Assembly (NCBI RefSeq): GCF_028736925.1
Contig: NZ_JAQZAT010000014.1
Span: forward strand, 1 to 64,000
Length of the DNA stretch: 64,000 nt
Source of the DNA: Flavivirga sp. 57AJ16
Lineage (GTDB): Bacteria > Bacteroidota > Bacteroidia > Flavobacteriales > Flavobacteriaceae
Reading direction: 5' to 3'
Part shown: positions 11,445 to 20,603 of the stretch, one piece after another
Position numbering within the stretch: position 1 is the stretch's first letter
How the letters are laid out: each line of letters begins with the position of its first letter
Position numbers and translations under genes: made by a program
Notes under the pieces: model-generated
The model's database searches: none
What the model was told of the DNA's origin: nothing
The model's input: only the letters and a program-made list of their open reading frames with translations

Positions 11445-11644
11445 ACAATAAATAAGTATAATAAACTATATTTTATATACGATTGCATTTTAGTAATGCT
11501 ATTGGCATGCTTTTAATAAAAGAAAATTTGTTTGTTAAAAAGGAAAATGGAAATTCTATAAAACATCAATAATATCTTATAATAAACAAGCTTTCAGTAT
11601 GTCGCATCTTTGTAGCATAAACAAACAATAAAATTTTAATTATT

Positions 11645-12298
11645 ATGAAAAATAAAATTCAATTAGTCGCAGCTCTACTTTTAACTTTTGGAGCATCCAT
11701 ACTACCATTACAAGCTCAAAAGGTTTCATCTTCTGGTGCAGGATTTGGTATAAAAGGCGGTGCTAATTTTTCAAATATGTACACGGACGATGTTGATGAT
11801 AACAATGTATTAACGAGCTTTAATGCTGGTTTATACGTAAGTATGCCAATTTCTGAGTCCTTAGCTATTCAACCTGAATTTCTGTTTAGCAGAAAAGGAT
11901 CAGAATTAACGTATGATAATGTCTTTGCAGAAGGAAAAGCCAAATTTAAATTAAACTATATTGAAGTACCCGTGTTGCTTAAGGCAAATATAACTCCAAA
12001 TTTTAACATTCATGTGGGACCGTATGTAGCCTATTTAATTGATGCACAAATCACCAATGAAACAGAAGGTGGTACGTTCGATTTTGAAGATAATTTTGAT
12101 AATGATGACTTCAATAAAATTGATGCAGGTATTTCTGCTGGTATTGGTTTTGATTTTGAATCCATTGGAATTGGAGCACGTTACAATTATGGACTTACAA
12201 CGGTTGGTAAAGAAAGAACGATAGGCACAGATAATTATACTATTCCCGATGGTAAAAATAGTAACCTAAGTGTATATATAGCATTTAAATTAAACTAA
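11645..12298 (+). CDS. Outer-membrane beta-barrel protein (porin family, PorT/OmpW-like)
   Basis: A 217-residue protein with a signal peptide (basic start, long hydrophobic run, cleavage near LQAQ). The mature part is typical of the Bacteroidota outer-membrane beta-barrel family: FGIKGGANFSNMY as the first strand, then alternating strands such as FNAGLYVSMPISESLAIQPE and FLFSRKGSEL, YIEVPVLLKAN, and a terminal strand LSVYIAFKLN ending in an amphipathic pattern. Members of this family are abundant and their cargo is mostly unknown. The gene is monocistronic by position, with a long leader. Confidence 0.85.
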   Translation: MKNKIQLVAALLLTFGASILPLQAQKVSSSGAGFGIKGGANFSNMYTDDVDDNNVLTSFNAGLYVSMPISESLAIQPEFLFSRKGSELTYDNVFAEGKAKFKLNYIEVPVLLKANITPNFNIHVGPYVAYLIDAQITNETEGGTFDFEDNFDNDDFNKIDAGISAGIGFDFESIGIGARYNYGLTTVGKERTIGTDNYTIPDGKNSNLSVYIAFKLN

Positions 12299-12625
12299 AT
12301 GAAGTAGCTAATATAATGCAATTATTAGGGTATAGGTGGCGTTGCAGAATGGTTGTCCTATTGGTAAATATTAATTTAAGCGTATAGTAGAGAGCGCTTT
12401 TTAAAGAGTTAATTATTTAGACTTTTTAGTGTTGTACTTAAAATCTATTTAAATTAACTCTTTATTTGGTTACAACAGAAATAAAATGATTGAAATTCCA
12501 ATTATTAACAACAAAATCAAACCCCACCAATTCCATTATACAGGTGCTTTTTTTAACTACTAAAGAATATAATAACAATAATGCCATGATTTTTTCACCT
12601 AGTGTTGAATTTAAAAAAGATTAGA
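12299..12625. other. Intergenic region before the SemiSWEET gene
   Basis: About 330 bases, AT-rich. I see no ORF of note, no convincing hairpin terminator and no repeat shared with other parts of the window. Confidence 0.5.
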
Positions 12626-12892
12626 ATGAAACTAGAAGAAATTATAGGGATTTTAGCTGGGGTCTTCACCACTATAGCTGTACTACCACAAATTACGAAA
12701 GCTATTAAAACAGGAAGTGTAGAAGATGTCAACCCTTATATGTTTGTAATCTTGTGTATGGGTGTTGGACTGTGGGTCGTATATGGAATTATGAAACAGG
12801 ATTGGCCAATCATTATTACAAATGGTATTTCCTTCTTTCTTAATGGCATCATGCTTTGCTTAATAATTTTCCCTATTTCCCGAGGAAATTAA
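12626..12892 (+). CDS. SemiSWEET family sugar transporter
   Basis: An 88-residue membrane protein with three predicted helices, the size and fold of bacterial SemiSWEETs, which dimerise to pass sugars down their gradient. Signatures are LPQITKAIKTGSVEDVNPYM (PQ-loop-like, after helix 1), the GVGLWVVYGIM second helix and the third helix with a conserved Asn (ITNGISFFLNGIMLCLI). An upstream in-frame GTG at 12602 is less likely than the ATG at 12626, because the eight added residues are polar and not conserved in the family. The substrate is unknown. Confidence 0.88.
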   Translation: MKLEEIIGILAGVFTTIAVLPQITKAIKTGSVEDVNPYMFVILCMGVGLWVVYGIMKQDWPIIITNGISFFLNGIMLCLIIFPISRGN

Positions 12893-13031
12893 TCCCATGA
12901 GATTACAAGATCAATTTTCTTAATAGATCAGGCTTATTTAGTATTTGAATAGCTTTTTAAACCATTGTAAAATCTATTTATAATTATAAACCCTTTCTAG
13001 TAAAGCATCTCTAAAATGAGAAAGAATGATC

Positions 13032-13063
13032 TTGTTCAATAGAATTCTTAATATTATTCTTTG
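13032..13063 (+). promoter_or_regulatory. Candidate promoter of the GntA-like/DUF1989 unit
   Basis: TTG at 13032-13034, a 20-base spacer and TATTCTTTG at 13055-13063, which is one base longer than the TAnnTTTG consensus. The start codon follows 61 bases later. Confidence 0.35.
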
Positions 13064-13124
13064 AGCACATTTAATCATACTGTTATTTATAATTTTAGTA
13101 TGAACGCATTTAAAAAATATAATT

Positions 13125-13784
13125 ATGAAACAACTAGAATTAAATAAAATTCAACTGGAATATAGAGATTTTATAATTAATAAAAAGCATCCATGTGTCA
13201 TGGCAAAGACGGTTTTTGCCATGAATAAGTATCACTTAAATATTTATGATGATATATCTTCCGATAAAGTGATCATGCCTATCCTTTTGGACATTAAAAA
13301 CTATTTAGATAAATATGATGACAAATCTAAGGAATTTGAATCGTTAATAATTTGTTTTAAAAACAGTAAATTTAAATCTGATCTAGAATTTGAAAATGCT
13401 TTGTGGAACTTTTTACAAAAACTTCATGATCATGATCATACCGCTTGGGATTCTAATGTAAGTCAAGATCCAAATAATCCAAATTTTAGCTTTAGTTTAA
13501 AAGGCAAAGCTTTTTATATTGTAGGTATGCATCCAGGAAGTTCTAGATTGGCAAGAAAAGCTCCTTATTGTACCATAGTTTTTAATTTACATTCGCAGTT
13601 TGAAAAATTAAGACAAATGGGGATATACAAAAATATTAAGAAAAGGATTCGAAAACGTGATATGGCATTACAAGGTTCTATAAACCCTGTATTAGCTGAT
13701 TATGGTTCAGATACGGAAGCGAAACAATATAGTGGCAGGGCAGTTGAGAAAGAATGGACATGCCCTTTTTCTGCCAAAAATTAA
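13125..13784 (+). CDS. YqcI/YcgG family protein, GntA/DcsA-like putative heme N-hydroxylase
   Basis: A 219-residue protein of the YqcI/YcgG family. Characterised relatives are GntA (N-hydroxylation in guanitoxin synthesis) and DcsA (N-hydroxylation of arginine in D-cycloserine synthesis), heme enzymes acting on guanidine nitrogens. The family motifs are all present: HPCVMA at residues 22-27, GMHPGSSRLAR at 134-144, FNLHSQFEKLR at 153-163, QGSINP at 183-188 and QYSGR at 201-205. His22, His136 and His156 are candidate heme or catalytic residues. An unusual HDHDH run lies at 101-105. The DUF1989 gene follows after 6 bases. The neighbourhood contains no guanitoxin or cycloserine genes, so the substrate is open; a guanidine compound is inference. 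Confidence 0.85.
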   Translation: MKQLELNKIQLEYRDFIINKKHPCVMAKTVFAMNKYHLNIYDDISSDKVIMPILLDIKNYLDKYDDKSKEFESLIICFKNSKFKSDLEFENALWNFLQKLHDHDHTAWDSNVSQDPNNPNFSFSLKGKAFYIVGMHPGSSRLARKAPYCTIVFNLHSQFEKLRQMGIYKNIKKRIRKRDMALQGSINPVLADYGSDTEAKQYSGRAVEKEWTCPFSAKN

Positions 13785-13790
13785 AAATAC

Positions 13791-14417
13791 ATGAGAACGG
13801 TCAATATTATACCACCTCAATCGGGTAAGGCATTTGAAATGAACAAAGGTGATCTCCTCACTGTAATTGATCCAGAGGGAAAGCAAGTAAGCGATATGGT
13901 TCTTTTTAATCGTGCAGATAAAAGAGAAAAAATTTCTTCCGGAAAAACTATGGATTTTGAAGAAACCATTTTATTAACGAAAGGAAATTTTTTATGGAGC
14001 AATCGCTCCAAAAAAATGATGGAGATAAAAGAGGATACTAACGGAAGAAATGATTTTTTATTAGCACCGTGCAGTCCAGAAACTTTTAAGATTATGTACA
14101 ACGATCCGTCTTACCATCCTAGTTGTTTGGAAAATCTCCATAAAAATTTGACTAGATTCAGTATTGAAATTGATAATATCCCTACTGCATTCAATATTTT
14201 TATGAATGTTCAGTTTGATGAAACTGGTAAACTTAAAGTGCTACCTCCAACTTCTAGACAAGGAGACTTTATTCGTTTTAAAGCTGAAATGGATTTAATA
14301 GTAGGGTTAACAGCTTGTTCTGCAGAAGATAGTAATGGCGGTTTTTTTAAACCTATTCATTTTATTGTTACGAATGGTAAAGGTGTCATAAAAAATATTG
14401 TAAACGATTTTACATAA
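13791..14417 (+). CDS. DUF1989 (urea carboxylase-associated) family protein
   Basis: A 208-residue DUF1989 protein. Known members include urea carboxylase-associated proteins and the CgdAB carboxyguanidine deiminase, which hydrolyse guanidine-derived carbamates. Conserved parts are the ISSGKTMDFEETILLTKGNFLWSN-like central block (residues about 48-71), LAPCSPETF with Cys94, HPSCLENL with His109 and Cys112, FNIFMNV at 134-140, and EMDLIVGLTACSA with Cys176. The Cys/His set suggests a metal site. It is translationally close to the GntA-like gene (6-base gap), so the two probably act on the same guanidine-type compound. No urea carboxylase or allophanate hydrolase gene is nearby. Confidence 0.88.
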   Translation: MRTVNIIPPQSGKAFEMNKGDLLTVIDPEGKQVSDMVLFNRADKREKISSGKTMDFEETILLTKGNFLWSNRSKKMMEIKEDTNGRNDFLLAPCSPETFKIMYNDPSYHPSCLENLHKNLTRFSIEIDNIPTAFNIFMNVQFDETGKLKVLPPTSRQGDFIRFKAEMDLIVGLTACSAEDSNGGFFKPIHFIVTNGKGVIKNIVNDFT

Positions 14418-14547
14418 TTTTCGATGGATTAAAAATATAAAAAGTAGTTCTTTTTTTTGGTTTTTAATGTTTAATTCTAAATAATTCCCCGAAGGCTCTG
14501 CCTCGAGGATAGTCTGTTTCAAGATTTTTTTTATTTTGAAATAAACA

Positions 14548-14775
14548 TTATTTAGGAAACTGCCTCTGGATATTCCGAATCAAATCCTCCAGTCCATTCA
14601 TTTTTAAATCATAAACCTGAGCAAGCATATCCCCTAGTTTTCCTTTTGGAAATCCTTTGTTATGGTACCATACCACGTAATATTCTGGCAAATCAATGAG
14701 GTAACGGTCTTTGTATTTACCAAAAGGCATTTTGGTATGTGCCAAATCTATAAGAAATTGTTTATCCGGAAGCAT
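14548..14775 (-). CDS. DUF3820 family protein
   Basis: A 75-residue protein with the DUF3820 pattern: an MPFGKYKDRYLIDLPEYYVVW-like block in the first half and the FPKGKLGDML segment. The family is annotated as putative quorum-sensing-regulated virulence factor, but its function is unproven and it may bind nucleic acid. It starts 4 bases after the DUF922 gene ends, so the pair is an operon. Length and composition are normal. Confidence 0.85.
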   Translation of the reverse strand: MLPDKQFLIDLAHTKMPFGKYKDRYLIDLPEYYVVWYHNKGFPKGKLGDMLAQVYDLKMNGLEDLIRNIQRQFPK

Positions 14776-14779
14776 ATAT

Positions 14780-15319
14780 TTAATCTACCTGTTTATATTG
14801 GGATCGTTTTTTTAATTCGTCGGCAATATATATTTTCCACTTTGTTTGGGCATCAACATTTCTGGAATAATTGGTTTCAGAATCATACCTGTTTTGCATC
14901 TGTGAAAGTTCCTTATTAATTGTGTTCTGAATACTTTTTAATTGATTTCTAACACCATTGGATACTTTAACCTGATCTATTCGCTGTCTAAATTTACGAG
15001 CATGCAACTCTGTAATATCAAAATGTAACCGTTCATGATCTAACACATGAGAATCTGCTTGTTCTTTTTTATACCATGATTTTTGGGGGTAAAAATGCGC
15101 ATGCACTTCAGAAGTAAAATTGACGACCTCATCATCTGATGTGCTTATCGAAAAGCCAAACGTAATACCCGATGCCGTTACGGCTACTGCGCGCTCATTT
15201 TTAGTAGGCGTACCTTTAAAATCTGACCAGGATAATTTATAAGATTCGTTCCAGGCTATAATGGGCTCCTCTTGTTGGATACAAAAAAAACAACATATAA
15301 TAAAGAATAGTCTAATCAC
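14780..15319 (-). CDS. DUF922 family protein, putative secreted metallopeptidase
   Basis: A 179-residue protein with a short hydrophobic N-terminus (about residues 2-14) that acts as signal or anchor. The DUF922 core includes LSWSDFKGTP at 29-38 and the zincin-like helix HERLHFDITELHARKFR at 95-111, in which HERLH fits HExxH with a further His106. The family is predicted to be Zn-dependent proteases, without biochemical proof that I can name. It heads a two-gene unit with DUF3820, and no partner substrate is visible. Confidence 0.8.
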   Translation of the reverse strand: MIRLFFIICCFFCIQQEEPIIAWNESYKLSWSDFKGTPTKNERAVAVTASGITFGFSISTSDDEVVNFTSEVHAHFYPQKSWYKKEQADSHVLDHERLHFDITELHARKFRQRIDQVKVSNGVRNQLKSIQNTINKELSQMQNRYDSETNYSRNVDAQTKWKIYIADELKKRSQYKQVD

Positions 15320-15409
15320 AAGGTTTATTAAAATTAAATTTATTGCCAGGAATTTTTATAAAACATTTATTTCTGTTAGACATTCAACAGATTGCCGCAG
15401 TCGTACCTC

Positions 15410-15429
15410 CCTGTCTGCCGACAGGCAGG
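15410..15429. repeat. CCTGTC/GACAGG palindrome (dispersed family)
   Basis: Arms CCTGTC and GACAGG with a TGCC loop, then a further CAGG. It lies in the 146-base gap between the LysM and DUF922 genes, both leftward. It is related in sequence and placement to the palindromes at 5821, 31869 and 37516. Confidence 0.5.
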
Positions 15430-15465
15430 CTTCGCAATGGCATAAGCAAAACTTATAACCTGTAT

Positions 15466-17403
15466 TTATTGTTTTACCTCAACAATGGTTAAGTCGTCAT
15501 ACTTAACCAAATACACCGTATTGTTATAATAACCGCCAAAAAGCTTCTTTTTGTATGCGAATTTATTTTCTACATACTCTGTAAGCTGAGCCTCATTAAC
15601 AGACAGATATAGATCTTCTGAAGATACTAAACGTAATACAACATCCATAGTTAAATCAAAACCTTTAACGGCCCTATTGTTAGGTGTCATATTATAAGTT
15701 TGTTTATATTTTTTAACAAAGGTGTTATTATCGTTTTCATTATAGGCTCTTGACATGGTTGCAAAATGAAATTGTAAATCTGATAAATGGGTGTTATCCA
15801 CCGCATCATCCTCAAAAGCAGAATTGATATTGGTAGTAACCAACACAATCTCTATAGCTTCTTTTCTTTCTTGCCTATTCTCTTCTTGAATTAGTGATGC
15901 CAAAATACTTGTGACATTGGAAACAAATCCAGAATCATGAGTTTCTAAAAACACGATGTTTCTTCCTGGGTTTAATTTATCTTGAATATCATCTTTATTC
16001 ACGAAATATTTATCGTCACCCTTTTTATCTTTTCTGGAAAGAATTTGCTTAGCGTAATTAAACTCGCGCTTAAGGTCATCTGAAACTTTTTTATTTTTAG
16101 TGTCAGAGATAATTATAATATTATTGGTCAAAGTATCAGCCCTTACAAAATTTACAATCTTCTTTTTTAATAGATCATTTGATGGTCTTGATTGGAATAC
16201 ATTATTGTACAACTTTAAGTTTGTTCCTATGGGAGATATAACCGGGATATTAAACTTCCCTAATTTCAAAGCAGCTTCTTCAAAATTACTAGGTGTTAAT
16301 GGCCCAATAACGGCATCAACATTTTCAAAGTCATTTTTATCAATGATATCCTTAACCACACCTACTTCATTTCTAGTATCGTACACATTTACTTTAAGGG
16401 AAATCCCTAATGCTTTAAGAGAATCCAGTGCCATCAAAACACCTGAATGAAAATCTAGTGAGGCATTTAAATAAGGATCTTTTTCAATACTGTTCTTAGT
16501 ATCGGATACAGAATCAAAATCCACACGGTTTAGCCTGAAGGGCAACATAATAGCTATGTGCTTTGTATTAAAATCGGTAATACTATCCACTAAATTAACC
16601 TTATGAGAATCCAATCCTATAATACCATCGGCTAAACTAGAATACGGTATTTTTAAGATCATTCCTGATTTTAATCCCCCTTCTTTTAAAGCGGGGTTTA
16701 AAGCTTCCAGTTCTGGCTGCTCTAAACCTAATTTAATCTTTAGTCTATAAAATCCTTCTTTTGGTAATACTTTATAATAGCTGTACCTCTCATCTACTAC
16801 TTTTTCTTCTTCATCCCCTATATTTGGTACATTTAAGACCTGTCCTTCTTTTAATACCTCGCCCATTTCGGGGTTAAGATCTTCAAGTTCTTTAACGGTT
16901 ATCCCAAATTTATAAGCAATGCGCCATTTACCTTCTTTGGGAAGTACTGTATAAGTTTTAGTAAGTTTGTTAACTTCTTCAACTTCTGTAACTTTAAATA
17001 TTGGAATTTGAAGTTTGTCACCTTTACGTAAAGGTTCGGCATATAAAAACTTATTATGCTTTTTTATCTCTTCTACAGTGACATTATACTGTTGCGATAA
17101 ACTATAAAGTGTTTGCTTTTTTTTAGTTCTATGCTTTTTAAAGCCTTCTAATTCTTTTATGATAGTTACCTTGGGAGTCTCCGATATCTTAGACTTAGGA
17201 ATAATTAAAACGGAATTAACTCTTAATTCTGTTTTGGCATCCGGGTTTAAACTATAAATATCTGAAGGTGTTATTAAGTATTTCTTTGCTATACTTTCAA
17301 TGGTTTCTCCTTGCTGAACTTTATGAGTGCTGTAATTTTGGGCTTGAGCAGTACCAAAACTAAATAATAGTACTAAGCATAAAACGAAAAAGAATTTATT
17401 CAT
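15466..17403 (-). CDS. LysM-repeat protein with periplasmic-binding (type 1) domain
   Basis: 645 residues from the ATG at 17403. I prefer this start over the longer frame (17463) because it begins directly with a clean signal peptide, MNKFFFVLCLVLLFSFGTAQA. Four LysM-like units follow (about residues 22-250), each ending in an IP or VPN turn. They are typical peptidoglycan-binding modules. From about residue 275 there is a class I periplasmic-binding fold (HIAIMLPF, later VDAVIGPLTPSNFEEAA), as in penicillin-binding-protein activators and amino-acid receptors. A role in cell-wall sensing or synthesis control is inferred. It lies downstream of guaA on the same strand. Confidence 0.85.
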   Translation of the reverse strand: MNKFFFVLCLVLLFSFGTAQAQNYSTHKVQQGETIESIAKKYLITPSDIYSLNPDAKTELRVNSVLIIPKSKISETPKVTIIKELEGFKKHRTKKKQTLYSLSQQYNVTVEEIKKHNKFLYAEPLRKGDKLQIPIFKVTEVEEVNKLTKTYTVLPKEGKWRIAYKFGITVKELEDLNPEMGEVLKEGQVLNVPNIGDEEEKVVDERYSYYKVLPKEGFYRLKIKLGLEQPELEALNPALKEGGLKSGMILKIPYSSLADGIIGLDSHKVNLVDSITDFNTKHIAIMLPFRLNRVDFDSVSDTKNSIEKDPYLNASLDFHSGVLMALDSLKALGISLKVNVYDTRNEVGVVKDIIDKNDFENVDAVIGPLTPSNFEEAALKLGKFNIPVISPIGTNLKLYNNVFQSRPSNDLLKKKIVNFVRADTLTNNIIIISDTKNKKVSDDLKREFNYAKQILSRKDKKGDDKYFVNKDDIQDKLNPGRNIVFLETHDSGFVSNVTSILASLIQEENRQERKEAIEIVLVTTNINSAFEDDAVDNTHLSDLQFHFATMSRAYNENDNNTFVKKYKQTYNMTPNNRAVKGFDLTMDVVLRLVSSEDLYLSVNEAQLTEYVENKFAYKKKLFGGYYNNTVYLVKYDDLTIVEVKQ

Positions 17404-17632
17404 GTAATCTGTTTTTAAATGGCGCTTAAGGGGTATTCCCGCAATTTTATTCAGGAAAACCATCCTCTCCTTTTTAAGGATACATATAGTATGCCAAAAA
17501 AAGAAAAATATGATGTATAACCTAAAAATACTTTTGAACTCACTTAGCTATATACGGTTATTTATAATAACTGGGATGATTTCAAAAAATAAATATAATT
17601 TATAATTATTATAACGTCTAATTTAAAATTTA

Positions 17633-19174
17633 TTACTCCCACTCAATAGTGGCCGGTGGTTTTGAACTAATATCGTAAACTACCCTATTAACGCCTTTTA
17701 CTTTATTTATTATATCATTTGATGTTTTTTGTAAAAATTCATAAGGTAAATTCACCCAATCGGCTGTCATACCATCCGTACTTTCTACCGCTCTAAGCGC
17801 TACACATTTTTCATAAGTGCGCTCATCTCCCATAACACCAACACTATTAACAGGAAGTAACATGGCACCTGCTTGCCAAACTTTATCATACAGATTCCAT
17901 TCTTTTAAACCATTTATAAAAATAGCATCCACTTCTTGTAGAATACGTACTTTTTCTGCGGTTATATCTCCTAGAATACGAATCCCCAATCCTGGTCCAG
18001 GAAATGGATGGCGTCCTAAAAGTTCTGGATCAATTCCCAAAGTGGCTCCTACGCGTCTAACCTCATCCTTAAAAATAGCCCTTAACGGTTCTACTATTTT
18101 AAGTTTCATAAAATCCGGTAAGCCTCCAACATTATGATGGCTTTTAATAGTTGCAGAGGGACCTCCATTTGCTGAAACACTTTCGATAACATCGGGATAA
18201 ATAGTACCTTGTGCCAACCATTTGACATCTTCCAGCTTATGTGCTTCATCATCAAAGACTTCAATAAATGCATTTCCTATAGCTTTACGTTTTTTCTCAG
18301 GGTCCTCTATACCTGCCAAAGCATCTAAAAAACGTTGTGAAGCGTCAACCCCCTTTACGTTGAGCCCCATCCCTTTATATTGATTTAAAACATTTTGGAA
18401 TTCGTTTTTACGAAGCAAACCGTTGTTTACAAATATGCAATATAGATTTTCACCAATCGCTTTATTTAGCAAAACGGCTGCCACAGTAGAATCTACGCCT
18501 CCCGAAAGCCCTAGTACGACTTTACCATCTCCTACCTTTTCTTGAATGGCCTCAACGGTTTCTTCTACAAAAGAGTCTGGTGTCCAATCTTGATGAAGTC
18601 CAGCTATATGCACTAAAAAATTTTCTAATATTTGCTTTCCATCAGTTGAATGATATACTTCTGGGTGAAATTGAATACCATACGTTTGCTCGCCTTCAAT
18701 TTTATATGCTGCATTTTTAACATCATGTGTACTCGCTATTAAAACACTACCTGTTGGTAATTCCTTAATCGTATCGCTATGACTCATCCAAACTTGACTC
18801 CCTTCACTAACATTTTCGAAAAAAGGCGCTTCTGTTTTTATGAACGACAAATGGGCCCGACCATATTCCCTGGTATTTGAAGGTGCCACTTCCCCACCCG
18901 AGAAATGTGCCAGATATTGTGCGCCATAGCAAACTCCTAAAAGAGGTTTTTTACCACGTATTTGAGATAAATCCGGATGTAATGCTTCCTTGCCTCTTAC
19001 AGAATATGGGCTACCAGAAAGTATAACAGCTTTATAGCTTTCTATATTTGTTGGAATCTTATTAAATGGGTGTATTTCGGAATATATGTTGAGTTCCCTA
19101 ACTCGACGGGCAATAAGTTGTGTGTATTGCGATCCGAAGTCTAAAATTAGTACCTTGTCATGTTGCATGCGCAA
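17633..19174 (-). CDS. guaA: GMP synthase (glutamine-hydrolysing)
   Basis: Converts XMP to GMP with ATP and glutamine. 513 residues by the first ATG. The N-terminal class I glutaminase has the nucleophile Cys82 in LLGVCYGAQ and the FHPEVYHS His/Glu pair near residue 170. The ATP-pyrophosphatase domain has [10 protein letters not shown] near residue 220 and the C-terminal dimerisation domain ends in [18 protein letters not shown] -7-like box (19172-19179) overlaps the first ATG, so translation may begin at the second Met (19168), which gives the common [13 protein letters not shown]-terminus. It follows the PLP decarboxylase by 55 bases. Confidence 0.97.
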   Translation of the reverse strand: MRMQHDKVLILDFGSQYTQLIARRVRELNIYSEIHPFNKIPTNIESYKAVILSGSPYSVRGKEALHPDLSQIRGKKPLLGVCYGAQYLAHFSGGEVAPSNTREYGRAHLSFIKTEAPFFENVSEGSQVWMSHSDTIKELPTGSVLIASTHDVKNAAYKIEGEQTYGIQFHPEVYHSTDGKQILENFLVHIAGLHQDWTPDSFVEETVEAIQEKVGDGKVVLGLSGGVDSTVAAVLLNKAIGENLYCIFVNNGLLRKNEFQNVLNQYKGMGLNVKGVDASQRFLDALAGIEDPEKKRKAIGNAFIEVFDDEAHKLEDVKWLAQGTIYPDVIESVSANGGPSATIKSHHNVGGLPDFMKLKIVEPLRAIFKDEVRRVGATLGIDPELLGRHPFPGPGLGIRILGDITAEKVRILQEVDAIFINGLKEWNLYDKVWQAGAMLLPVNSVGVMGDERTYEKCVALRAVESTDGMTADWVNLPYEFLQKTSNDIINKVKGVNRVVYDISSKPPATIEWE

Positions 19175-19229
19175 AAGTAATAATTGATTTTAGAATGACG
19201 AATATATGACTATCGATTTTTTTAATTTT

Positions 19230-20600
19230 TTATTTCATAGTATCTAAAATCATCTCAATATCTTTGCCTGTGGTATCCGGGTTAATAAAACAGAAACGCG
19301 AAACAGTCTCGTAAGTATCTCCTACCTTCCATTTAGTTGGAGTTACCAAAGCAAAACCTTTTTTATGATTTTCATAAGTCCAATGGGTATAATCTTCGGG
19401 CTTCCATCCTATTCTTCTATACAATACACAAGATAAACTTGGTTCTCGAACGAGTTCCACATGCGGACTTTCGGTAATCATCTTCCCGGCCATTTGAGCT
19501 AGTTCTATGCCGCGCTCTACAGCTTTTTTATATTGATCTGTTCCATGGGTCGCCAACGAAAACCATAAAGGCAGGCCTCTTACTCGACGCGTCAACTGTA
19601 TTTGGTAATCGGTGGGATTAAAACCATGAGCGCCCTCATCCTTAAAAATATCGAGATAGGAGCCTTCCTGTGAATGTGCTTGTTTAGCCAATTCGGGGTT
19701 TTTATAAATAACCGCTCCACAATCATAAGGAGAAAACATCCATTTATGGGGATCTATGGTAATACTATCGGCTTTTTCGATCCCGTTAAACAAATGTCTA
19801 ACAGAATCTGCGGCCAAAGCACCACCACCATAAGCCGCATCGACATGAAACCATAGGTTTTCTTTTTTACAAACATGGGCAATACCATCTAAATTATCAA
19901 TAATACCAGCATTCGTTGTTCCTCCTGTTGCTACCACAGAAAATAACCGTTTACGTTGATGCTCGGTTAAACCATTAATAGTATGCTGCAATGCTTCTCC
20001 AAGCAGCCTCTCTTCAGAATCTACCAATAGCACATCCACATCAATAACCTTTGCCATGGCCTTAATTGAAGAATGGGCACCAACGGAGGTTATTATAAGT
20101 CCTTTTTCTCCTTTAAAAGCTTCATTTTTTCTCCAATGTTCCCGAGCGGTTACCATAGCCGAAAGGTTTGCTGCCGTACCACCACTTGTAAACACACCAA
20201 AGGCTCCTTCTGGTAAACCTGTTAATGAAACAATCCATTTCATGGCTTCATTTTCACAGAAAATACCACCAGCACCTTCCATCCAATAAGCACCATGAAT
20301 ACTGGAAGCAGATGTTACTAAATCGAACATAATGGAAGCTCTAGTTGGAGATGCAGGTACAAAAGCCAAATTTCTTGGATGGTCTACCGGTACCGTAGCC
20401 TTCATTAAATATTTCTTCCATAAATTAAAAGCATATTCGCCACCAACACCTTTATCAGTAATCGTTTCACCTACTAGTTCCTTAAGCTTGGCTTCAGTTT
20501 TAGGCTTTCCAATTTTACTTTGTGTAGCAGAAAGCCTATCTATGGCATACTTCATGACATCCATAGTCATTTCAACCAATTCAATATCAATTTTGTGCAT
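19230..20600 (-). CDS. PLP-dependent group II amino-acid decarboxylase
   Basis: A 456-residue fold-type I PLP enzyme of the glutamate/aromatic/diaminobutyrate decarboxylase group. The cofactor lysine is Lys286 in TIDPHKWMFSPYDCG, and the pyridine-N-binding aspartate is Asp254 in WFHVDAAYGGG. The FTSGGTAANLSAM phosphate-binding segment is at 137-149. In Flavobacteriaceae these genes are often labelled aspartate aminotransferase family or pyridoxal-dependent decarboxylase. The substrate cannot be called from sequence. The start lies 3 bases beyond the bshC stop, so the two are cotranscribed, but a link to bacillithiol is not established. Confidence 0.9.
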   Translation of the reverse strand: MHKIDIELVEMTMDVMKYAIDRLSATQSKIGKPKTEAKLKELVGETITDKGVGGEYAFNLWKKYLMKATVPVDHPRNLAFVPASPTRASIMFDLVTSASSIHGAYWMEGAGGIFCENEAMKWIVSLTGLPEGAFGVFTSGGTAANLSAMVTAREHWRKNEAFKGEKGLIITSVGAHSSIKAMAKVIDVDVLLVDSEERLLGEALQHTINGLTEHQRKRLFSVVATGGTTNAGIIDNLDGIAHVCKKENLWFHVDAAYGGGALAADSVRHLFNGIEKADSITIDPHKWMFSPYDCGAVIYKNPELAKQAHSQEGSYLDIFKDEGAHGFNPTDYQIQLTRRVRGLPLWFSLATHGTDQYKKAVERGIELAQMAGKMITESPHVELVREPSLSCVLYRRIGWKPEDYTHWTYENHKKGFALVTPTKWKVGDTYETVSRFCFINPDTTGKDIEMILDTMK

Positions 20601-20603
20601 CTG

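Larger units (their letters stand above)
10979..11644. other. Long non-coding stretch with two repeat elements
   Basis: About 670 bases without a gene. It contains the terminator of the DUF2383 gene, a fragment near 11061-11110 related to the start of the 26040-26220 element (GTTTAAA, then a CAATCTGAGCACATG-like word), and a 222-base MITE-like unit at 11223-11444. The last 200 bases are AT-rich leader of the porin gene; CATCTTTG near 11607-11614 is a weak -7 candidate. Confidence 0.55.

Noticed and set aside
14418-14547. Possible terminator with a CCCGAAGG / CCTCGAGG stem between convergent genes
   Set aside because: The stem has mismatches and its T tract is too far away.
17404-17463. N-terminal extension of the LysM protein
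   Set aside because: It would place about 20 residues before an evident signal peptide.
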